NCBI GenBank assembly: GCA_947598455.1
Contig: CANQFI010000032.1
Location: forward strand, 1-14,622
Source: an uncultured Bacilli bacterium
Lineage (GTDB): Bacteria > Bacillota_I > Bacilli_A > RF39 > UBA660
Length of the DNA: 14,622 nucleotides
Reading direction: 5' to 3'
A model generated the notes under the pieces. It saw nothing but the letters and a program-made list of their open reading frames with translations. It was not told where the DNA came from and made no database searches. The translations under genes were made by a program, and so were the position numbers. This document shows, one piece after another, positions 1 through 6,500 of this stretch (the first letter of the stretch is position 1; every line of letters starts with the position of its first letter).

Positions 1-437
1 GAAGCCATAATAGTAAGTCGTAGTTCTGCATCAGGTAATGCTGTATTAATATTATCATTTACAAATAATACAGCTACTCCATACGATAATAATTCTCTTG
101 TATATTTAATACTATCTAAAGTATTTCTTGAAAATCTTGATATTTCTTTGGTAATAATTAAATCAAACTTTCCTTTTTTAGCATCATCAATCATTCTCAT
201 AAAATTATCTCTTTTGATATCACTAGTTCCTGTAATCCCATCATCCACATAACCAGGTACATAAACCCAATTAGAATTATTCTTTATCATTTCTTCAAAA
301 TGTTCTTTTTGATTTTGTAATGATTTTTGTTGCTCTAAATGATTAGTTGAAACTCTTGCATAATCTGTAACTTTCAACTTAATATTAGTAAGAGAAACCC
401 CTTTATTTAATTCTTGTCTTATCTTATATAAATCCAT
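1..437 (-). CDS. Large serine recombinase, N-terminal part (runs off window edge)
   Basis: The ATG at 437 opens a frame that stays open to base 1, giving about 145 residues. The translation begins MDLYKIRQELNKG and contains the resolvase-family nucleophile motif YARVSTNHLEQQ (the Ser of RVS is the expected catalytic residue), then GYVDDGITGTS and an EISRFSRNTLDS segment carrying the conserved catalytic arginines. This is the N-terminal catalytic domain of a serine recombinase. The recombinase and zinc-ribbon domains of a large family member would lie beyond the window. The start follows directly after the stop of a 44-aa ORF (TAG then ATG), so translation is probably coupled. It sits about 195 bp from the point where a substrate-binding gene is broken, so it is probably the integrase of an element that entered that gene. 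It differs from the recombinase at 9193 in both length before the catalytic Ser and sequence, so it is not a duplicate. Confidence 0.9.
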   Translation of the reverse strand, partial: MDLYKIRQELNKGVSLTNIKLKVTDYARVSTNHLEQQKSLQNQKEHFEEMIKNNSNWVYVPGYVDDGITGTSDIKRDNFMRMIDDAKKGKFDLIITKEISRFSRNTLDSIKYTRELLSYGVAVLFVNDNINTALPDAELRLTIMA

Positions 438-572
438 CTATTCATTTTCCATTTCTTTATATAAGTTATTTTCTACCCATTTATATACCTGATAAGATAT
501 TCTATTTTCTTCATATAATTCTTTATTTATCAAAAGAGCTATTTCTAAATAAATTCTATTATTCATATTCAT
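438..572 (-). CDS. 44-aa ORF immediately upstream of the serine recombinase
   Basis: A short frame starting MNMNNRIYLEIALLINKEL and ending KEMENE stops one base before the recombinase ATG. It is charged and predicted helical, with no signal peptide. The internal ATG two codons later (566) is an equally possible start, and the Shine-Dalgarno sequence is weak (AAGTG). No function is known to me. Short ORFs directly preceding large serine recombinases recur in low-GC Gram-positive elements, and a second, dissimilar example occurs here at 9081. The tight coupling suggests a control or accessory role for the recombinase, which is inference. Confidence 0.6.
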   Translation of the reverse strand: MNMNNRIYLEIALLINKELYEENRISYQVYKWVENNLYKEMENE

Positions 573-633
573 CACTTAATTAAAAATATGAATAAAATTA
601 TTATTTAGTCCTTTCATTTTTATACTTTATGAG
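573..633. other. Right boundary of the first mobile element (approximate)
   Basis: The substrate-binding frame read backwards from 1040 stays open to 633 and meets TGA at 630-632. Residues EPNATKLEKEG, normally preceded by more of the protein, begin abruptly here. The foreign/host junction is therefore within a few bases of 630. The 60 bp between the 44-aa ORF and the junction are AT-rich and contain no gene. Only one end of the element is in the window, so the duplicated core cannot be defined. Confidence 0.6.
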
Positions 634-1040
634 AACCTAATGCTACAAAACTAGAAAAAGAAGGATTAGGTTACGTTGTAGGAAGTATTGGTGAATTATC
701 AGGTGAAATGCCATATACAGCATTCTATGCTCGTAAAAGTTTCATTGAAAAGAATGAAGAAACAATAAAAAAATTTAATAATGCCATTAATAAAGGTTTA
801 GATTATGTAAAAACTCATAATGAAGAAGAAATAGCAGAAATAATCTTACCACAATTTCCAGACAATACTCTTAATGATATAAAAGTCATTGTTAAAAGAT
901 ATAAAGATGCAGATTCATGGCTTAATAATACAACAATAAGTGAAGAATCATATAAAAACTTAGAGAATATAATGATAGATAATGATCTATTAGATGATTA
1001 TGTATCTTTTAAAGATTTAGTAATTAATTTAAATGACTAA
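633..1040 (+). pseudogene. ABC transporter substrate-binding protein, C-terminal fragment (NMT1/NitT-TauT type)
   Basis: The open frame encodes about 135 residues beginning EPNATKLEKEGLGYVVGSIG and continuing GELSGEMPYTAFYARKSFIE, which resembles the second lobe of NMT1/THI5-like and SsuA/TauA-type periplasmic-binding proteins. The signal peptide and first lobe are missing, and a stop codon (630-632) sits immediately before the homologous part, so the gene has been decapitated by the insertion to its left. The ATG at 708 lies inside the conserved region and is not a credible native start. The stop overlaps the ATPase start by 8 bases (ATGACTAA), showing the original operon order: binding protein, ATPase, permease. 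The substrate (thiamine precursor, sulfonate or other) cannot be told from this part. The fragment is very unlikely to be functional. Confidence 0.8.
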
Positions 1041-1455
1041 AATATTAGAAGTAAAAAATATAAGTAAAAAGTTTAATACTACTAAAGGAGAAATAGAAGC
1101 TATTAAAGATATTAGTTTTAGTGTTAATGAAGGAGAATTTATTGCCATAGTTGGAACATCTGGCTGTGGCAAAAGTACTCTTCTCTCTATTCTAGCTAAT
1201 CTTACTAATCAAACAAGTGGAACAATCAAATATAATAAAAATAATCCAGTAATTGGTTATATGTTACAAGAAGATGCATTATTTGAACACATGAAAATAA
1301 TAGATAATGTTTATTTAGGATTAAAAGTTCAACATAAATTAACTGAAGATAACAAACAATATGCTATTAATTTATTAAAAAAATATAATCTAGATAAATT
1401 TATGGATAAAAAACCAAGTGAATTATCTGGTGGCATGAAACAAAGAGTTGCTTGA
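1033..1455 (+). pseudogene. ABC transporter ATPase, N-terminal half (interrupted by insertion)
   Basis: The 140-residue product carries Walker A GTSGCGKST (residues 41-49), the Q-loop glutamine (GYMLQ, Q79) and the signature LSGGMKQRVA at its very end (131-140), then TGA at 1453. It lacks Walker B, D-loop and switch histidine, all of which lie at 11267-11596 on the far side of the inserted element. Joining the halves at the shared AGTTGCTT gives KQRVALIRTLAIKPD in one continuous frame, a total of 249 residues, normal for a NitT/TauT-family ATPase. The last codons (AGA GTT GCT) coincide with the shared core. The half-protein binds no complete ATP site and is presumed inactive, but excision would restore it exactly. 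Confidence 0.93.
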
Positions 1456-1471
1456 ATATTATAAAGACACA
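1446..1471. other. attL: left recombination junction with attP half-arm
   Basis: The shared core AGTTGCTT (1446-1453) is followed by GAATATTATAAAGACACA. The reverse complement of 1450-1471 matches 11238-11259 at 17 of 22 positions. In the joined circle the two arms flank AGTT, placing the symmetry centre on the GT at 1447-1448. A non-palindromic central dinucleotide flanked by imperfect inverted arms is the known architecture of large-serine-recombinase attachment sites. Confidence 0.8.
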
Positions 1472-1500
1472 AATGGTAACAATAAAGTTATCATTTTTTT
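1472..1500 (+). terminator. Rho-independent terminator just inside the left end
   Basis: A 9-bp stem, AATGGTAAC (1472-1480) with GTTATCATT (1487-1495, one G-U pair), encloses loop AATAAA and is followed by a T run to 1500. It would stop transcription arriving from the interrupted ABC operon before it enters the element. It begins one base past the attP arm. Confidence 0.75.
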
Positions 1501-1552
1501 GCCTCAATTTTTATAAACATAAAAAAGGAAATTCAAAGTCTATACAGAATAA

Positions 1553-1582
1553 TATAATTGAAAGGTTATAAACGTTTATAAC
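1553..1582 (+). promoter_or_regulatory. Candidate promoter with an 18-bp palindromic operator at the start site
   Basis: A perfect -10 hexamer TATAAT (1553-1558) is followed by the perfect 18-bp palindrome GTTATAAACGTTTATAAC (1565-1582), flanked by AAAG and CTTTC. The palindrome would cover the transcription start. No convincing -35 box is present 17 bp upstream (AATTCA). The arrangement resembles a repressor-controlled promoter for the downstream BRO-like gene. The protein that would bind it is unknown. Confidence 0.4.
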
Positions 1583-1596
1583 TTTCTACACAAAAT

Positions 1597-1713
1597 ATGT
1601 TAGTAAAGGATAGCGAAAAAGAAAATAAAGAAACCGTTACAAATTGTAACGATTTGAAATTGAAATTCTTTGAAGGAGGAGTTAATTATGAATTAAGAAA
1701 AATATTATATTAA
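1597..1713 (+). other. Short leader frame with a BRO-like motif (38 codons)
   Basis: An ATG at 1597, without a clear Shine-Dalgarno sequence, opens a frame reading MLVKDSEKENKETVTNCNDL and then KLKFFEGG before stopping at 1711-1713. Its ETVTNCNDLKLK segment resembles the VTICDQLKLK of the BRO-like gene downstream and is encoded by a related DNA repeat. It may be the N-terminal part of that gene in another frame, since deleting one A from the A5 tract at 1698-1702 would join the frames as ELRKYYINIVD. It may instead be a remnant of a second copy. It is not clearly a gene by itself. Confidence 0.35.
1636..1676 (+). repeat. Imperfect 41-bp direct repeat, copy 1, with 17-bp palindrome
   Basis: This copy matches 1811-1851 at 31 of 41 positions. 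It overlaps a 17-bp dyad (1635-1651, arms CGTTACAA and TTGTAACG around one A) and reads through GAAATTGAAAT into the Shine-Dalgarno of the BRO-like gene. Its frame differs from that of copy 2. Confidence 0.7.
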
Positions 1714-1805
1714 CATTGTTGATATAGTAAGAGTTTTAACTGATAGTAAAAATTCTAGACACTATTGGAATGTATTAAAAGGTCGATTAAAAGATAAAGG
1801 AAATG

Positions 1806-1830
1806 AGTTGGTCACAATTTGTGACCAACT
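1806..1830. promoter_or_regulatory. 25-bp perfect palindrome inside the BRO-like gene
   Basis: Arms AGTTGGTCACAA and TTGTGACCAACT are perfectly complementary around T1818. It lies in the codons for ELVTICDQL and overlaps copy 2 of the 41-bp repeat. Such a long perfect dyad could be an operator, a hairpin affecting translation from TTG 1808, or a by-product of the encoded motif. The function is unproven. Confidence 0.5.
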
Positions 1831-1851
1831 GAAATTGAAATCTTCTGATGG
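1811..1851 (+). repeat. Imperfect 41-bp direct repeat, copy 2
   Basis: This is the partner of 1636-1676 (31 of 41 identical), starting 175 bp downstream. It encodes VTICDQLKLKSSDG in the BRO-like frame, against VTNCNDLKLKFFEG in copy 1. Confidence 0.7.
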
Positions 1852-2561
1852 TAAATATTACAAAACTTATGTCGTAGATATTGAAGAAATGTTTAGAATC
1901 ATTGAATCAATTCCAAGTAAAAATGCAGAGCCTATTAAACAATGGTTAGCTAGATTAGGAAAAGAGAGAATAGACGAAACATTTGATCCATCAATAGCAA
2001 CCCAAAGAGCAATCGATCTATATTGCATTAAAGGCTATAATGAAGCATGGATTTCTAAAAGAATTAAAAACATTCAAGAGAGAAAAAGATTAACTGATAT
2101 ATGGAAAGAAGGCGGAATTGAAAGCAATTTAGGATATGCAATTCTTACTAACGAAATATATAAAAGTTGGTCTGGTATGACAGCTAATGAATATAAAAAA
2201 TTTAAAGGTATTAGAAAAGAATCATTAAGAGATAATATGACTGATATAGAAGTTATCCTAGTTGATTTAGGAGAAATTGCTACTCGTGATATTGCAGAAA
2301 ATGAACGTCCCCAAGTCCTTAAAGAAAATATGAAGATAGCTCATAAGGGTGGACAAGTTGCTAATGATGCAAAAAAATCTTATGAAAAAGCAACCAAAAA
2401 GAAAGCTATCTCAAATCAAAATTCTCTAAATTATCAATATATTAACAATTACAAACAAATTAGAAAAAAATAACTATAATTTTAACAAATCTATTAAAAC
2501 CATCAACTACTAACGAAAAATATCAAATAACAGATATATAGTACTATTATTTTTTCTCCAC

Positions 2562-2595
2562 AAAAAAAAACTGATAAATTCATTTTATCAGTTTT
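2562..2595 (-). terminator. Terminator of the peptidase-cohesin operon (possibly bidirectional)
   Basis: A perfect 12-bp stem, AAAACTGATAAA (2567-2578) and TTTATCAGTTTT (2584-2595), has a 5-base loop. Read on the minus strand it runs into nine T residues, ideal for ending the operon that stops at 2602. On the plus strand it could also serve the convergent BRO-like gene. The 88 bp between 2474 and 2561 hold nothing else recognisable. Confidence 0.85.
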
Positions 2596-2601
2596 CTTAT
2601 A

Positions 2602-3543
2602 CTAATTTTTCTTTTTAATAACAATAAAGTAAACACCTGCTATTACTACTAATATTGCAATACCAGCAACAATAAAGCCAATTTTAGAACCTTTAGATTT
2701 AGAATCAGCATCTTCCTTATCTTCACTATCTTTATTATCTTTTTTATCGGTATCTTTCTTAGTATCATCAGTATCATTATTATTGTCATCATCAGTATTA
2801 TCTGAATCAGTATCTTCTTCATCTTCATCATCTTTATTATCATCTGAAGAATTTACATCATCGTCATCATCAGTATTGTTATTTGTCCCACCTTGATTAT
2901 TACCACTATTGTTGCTACTAGAATTATTTGATGAACCATTACTTGAACTTCCACTATTATGAGATCCATTATTATTCGTCTCATTATTTCCTGAAGATTC
3001 ATTATTTTTAGATGAATCATTATCATCTTTTTTATCTTCAGCTTGAGTAGTTACTTTATAAGTAAACTGTTTATTTGCATCAAATTCTGGTGTAATTTTT
3101 TGTGATCTCCAAGTATTATCTAAAGTTGTTAAGGAATTACATTCTATTGTATAAGTAACATCATTATTAGAAGCCGCTTCAAATAAAATATTACCAAGTA
3201 CTAATTCTTTATTTACATTTAATAAATTATGACTTGTTCCAACTCCACCAGTTGTTACTACAACATGAATAGTTTTATTTTTTTCATCATATGAAGTATT
3301 TGTTGTATAGTTATCTTTTTTAATACTACTATCTAAGCTAACTTCTTTAAATTTAACATTACCATTAACTTTTAATGTAATATCAAATCCTCCAACAAAT
3401 CCATCTTCAAAATGTAATGAAGTTTTTATATTACCATTACTATTTTCGCTAAATACTAATTTAGTTGCAGCATTAACAGATGTAAGTGATATAAAAATAC
3501 TTATTATAAATACTACAATTGTTGTTAAAATTTTCTTTTGCAT
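2602..3543 (-). CDS. Membrane-anchored surface protein with cohesin-like domain
   Basis: The 313-residue product has four parts. Residues 1-25 are a Sec signal peptide (MQKKILTTIVVFIISIFISL, cleavage near SVNAA). Residues ~27-165 form a beta-rich domain whose pattern (GGFDITLKV, VKFKEVSLDSSI, ELVLGNILFEA, VTYTIECNSLTTL) resembles cohesin or carbohydrate-binding-fold domains. Residues ~166-285 are a low-complexity Asn/Ser/Gly then Asp/Lys-rich linker. Residues ~288-308 are a transmembrane helix ending in KKKN. There is no LPXTG sorting signal, so anchoring is by the membrane helix. It starts 5 bp after the M60 peptidase stop, and its Shine-Dalgarno (AGGGGTGAT) overlaps that stop, so translation is coupled. 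Since the peptidase carries a dockerin, I infer this is its cell-surface receptor. The cohesin call rests on fold pattern and context; it could be a different beta-sandwich adhesin. The topology is more certain. Confidence 0.65.
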   Translation of the reverse strand: MQKKILTTIVVFIISIFISLTSVNAATKLVFSENSNGNIKTSLHFEDGFVGGFDITLKVNGNVKFKEVSLDSSIKKDNYTTNTSYDEKNKTIHVVVTTGGVGTSHNLLNVNKELVLGNILFEAASNNDVTYTIECNSLTTLDNTWRSQKITPEFDANKQFTYKVTTQAEDKKDDNDSSKNNESSGNNETNNNGSHNSGSSSNGSSNNSSSNNSGNNQGGTNNNTDDDDDVNSSDDNKDDEDEEDTDSDNTDDDNNNDTDDTKKDTDKKDNKDSEDKEDADSKSKGSKIGFIVAGIAILVVIAGVYFIVIKKKN

Positions 3544-3548
3544 TTATA

Positions 3549-6500
3549 TCACCCCTGTTGATTTACGTCTGAACTTCCTATAGTCATAGATTGTAATTCT
3601 TCATAAGAAGGTAAACTAGTTATAGCTTTTGAAGTACTTGTAATTCTTTGACCACTATTTTCAATTGCATCATTTACTCTATATAAGTAAGCTCTAATAC
3701 TAGTATGAGCATCAAGCATTTTTTGATATTCATCTTGAGTCATAACATATAACCAAGTTCCATCAGCTACACTATATACTGAATTATCTTCTTTATTTAC
3801 CTCAGCAAATAATAAACCATATCCATCATAAATATTATTAACATTATCTTTATCAGCTAAAACAACTACATTAAGTGATGGAGTACCACGATAGCTACCT
3901 TTAATGATTACAGAACCAGCTTTTATTAAGCCTTTCTTACCTATTACATTGCCTTTTTCATCTATTTCGTCTTCAGTACATGCATTTTCACCTACTAAGT
4001 AGCAATAATCATCTGCTAATTTACCAATTGATATACCACTTTCACTAGTTTCGGAAATATCTATATTATCTCCAGGAGGAGCTATTACATCAATTTCAGC
4101 ACCAGACAATTTAGTACTACCAACTGATTCAATCTTAACATAACCAATATTATCAAATGTCCATAATTGTGTTTCACTTGTAGTACCAGGTTTTTGGAAA
4201 TAAATAGTAGTTTCTGGATCTTCAGCTGTTAAACTAAATTCACCATTTCTTGCTTCTGTCCAATCCTCACCATCAGAACTTACAGAAACTTTATATTTCT
4301 TAATAGTATTTATATCTAATTCTTCATTTTCAACTAAAGCACAATATTTAATACCACTAATAGACATAGAATTATTTAAATTAATAATTACATAAGCATT
4401 ACCATTATCTGCTACTCTACTAGGTACTTGATTTTTATCATAAGTTAATGTTAGAACTTTATTTGTACCTTTAAATCCCGTATCAGTTTTACCATCAATT
4501 AAGTTATTAACACTTAATTCTGCATCATTTAAATCTTGATCTTCATAATCGATATCTTCACCTTCAGCTTGAACATTTGATGAAATTGTAAATGCATCTT
4601 TCTTAACACTACCATCATGACTAATTTTAACTTCTTCTAAAGTAACTTTATTTGTTTTATTTAAATAATAATCATAAGCTACAACTTCATAAGTATAAGC
4701 TCTATTATTTTCAGCACCAATGTTATCAACAAATTCATTAGTACCATTTTCAACAAATCCTATAGATACACCATTACGTAAAATTTCATAACCTAAGATT
4801 TTATCTTCATTAGAAGATACATTAAATTCTAATGTTACACGTTTTCCTTGACTATCAGCATCTTTAATACTGGCTGTTAAAATCTCATCACCTTCTGTTA
4901 TTCCAGAATTATGAGTTAATTTATAACGTCTAGCTTTATCATTTAAATAATAAATTGCTTTTGTTTCTGGCTCTAAGTGTTTTTCATTACCATCATCACT
5001 ATTAACAACATATTCACTTATTTCGGTTTTTAATTTATCTGAAGCAACTAATCCCCATGTTTTAAAGAATTCAGTTAAGTCTTTTTCAGCAGCCATTGAA
5101 GCAAATAGAATTGTTAATTCATCTCTTGTATAGCCGTTAGAATTATTATAATTTCTTGCAATTCTATTTATCTTAGCATAGATAGAATCAGTATCATCAA
5201 ATGTCTTATTTTCATCATATGCTAAATGTAATTGCCAATACATTCCAAGTTGAACAAATACGTTTTGTGCTCTACCAATTGTGTGTGAAGTAACTTTATC
5301 ATAAATCTTATCATAGCCTTGATTTTCTAGACGAGAATTATCTTTATCATTACTAGTTTGAGCAAGTAATGAATATACATTATTTGTTACTTCGGCAAAT
5401 ACAGTACTATTTAAATTGATTTGGTGACCAACTTCGTGGCTAATACCCCAACCAAAGTATCCAGTTCCATCTTCACTATTTTTCTTCCCTTGAACTAAAC
5501 CAGGAACTGAATCATATTCAATACCAACATGATATCCACCAGCATACATAAATGCACCATCAAACATTTGCATGTAACGAATATTTATTCTTGCTTTAGG
5601 AGCCTTATCATTAGCCACATCAGTTGTATAGCTTAAACCTTTTTGACGATAGAATAAATCCATCATTTCATCAAAGGCTTCTAAAGATTCATATAATTGA
5701 TTAACTTTATTTTCATCATTTTCACCTTTTAAGCCATTTTGAACTGCTACACTTGAAACAGAGAAAAGACCACGTTTTGTAACTAATTCAGTTGAACCTA
5801 ATACACTAGACTTTGCATTAAAAGCAGTACCTTCATCAGAATATACTTTTGTCAAGTTAGCATTATAAGTAGTTAATTCTTCAATATATGCTCTAATAGC
5901 ATCTTTCTTTTCTTGTTCGTCAGTTAAATCTGTAATATCAATCATTGGTATTTTAGTTCCACCACTTACACGAACTCGAACAGGATTATTTACATCTGGT
6001 GCCGCAGTATAACGAATATATACACTACCACCACGTTCTGCATCAGCTGATCCAATTGTTGGTACATCAATAACATTTAAACCAGATTTTAAAGCTACTG
6101 ATTTTTTATTCCATGTACTAGCTTCAGCATGATATTGTGTAAATACTAGTTCTGCATTTACTTTTCCTTTACTACCTACATAGACATTTATAGTTTTATC
6201 AACACCAGGTCTTACAACAATACCTAATGGTTGATAATCACTTATTGTCATTGCAAATTTTAAATGATTATTATATGTATTAGAAATATTAGGATCTAAT
6301 GTAATAACATCATCTATTTTTTCATCATTTAAAATCTTTTCTGCATAATCTAAATCTGCTTCTACACTAGCTTTATAAGGAGAATATTCCTCATGATCCA
6401 TTGTATTAGCTCTTGTTCTTAAACTTGCAATTTTTGAAGCAGTTTCTTCTTTATCATATTTTAAAGTTAATCGTAAATCATCAGTAAATAAATCTGCTAC

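Larger units (their letters stand above)
1688..2473 (+). pseudogene. BRO-N / DinD-like protein, 5' end disrupted
   Basis: The open part runs from 1697 and reads EKYYINIVDIVRVLTDSKN, HYWNVLKGRLKDKGNE, SIPSKNAEPIKQWLARLGKE, then YAILTNEIYKSWSGMTANEY and KESLRDNMTDIEVIL. This is the BRO-N domain plus the C-terminal domain typical of DinD-like (DNA-damage-inducible D) and phage-antirepressor-like proteins, about 258 residues. A near-perfect Shine-Dalgarno AGGAGG (1674-1679) precedes ATG at 1688, but the third codon is TAA. A CAA-to-TAA change would explain this. Alternatively a one-base slip in the A5 tract (1698-1702) links it to the 1597 frame. The first in-frame conventional start after the stop is TTG at 1808, with AAAGGA 6 bases upstream, but it would delete about 37 conserved residues. 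The gene is therefore probably inactive or made truncated. The C-terminal domain looks well preserved, suggesting recent damage or a sequencing error. Its role in this element is unknown. Confidence 0.75.

Noticed and set aside
1688..1713. Alternative genetic code explaining the TAA at codon 3
   Set aside because: All other genes use TAA, TAG and TGA as ordinary stops and TGG for tryptophan, so the standard bacterial code applies.
2649..2843. 64-aa minus-strand frame (Met/Ile/Leu-rich)
   Set aside because: It is an alternate-frame reading of the low-complexity Asp/Asn linker of the cohesin-like protein; it has no ribosome site and unnatural composition.
2700..2900. Possible CRISPR or tandem-repeat array (repeated TCATCATC/TTATTATC)
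   Set aside because: The repeats are irregular codon-level repetition for Asp/Asn in the linker, without spacers or uniform unit length.
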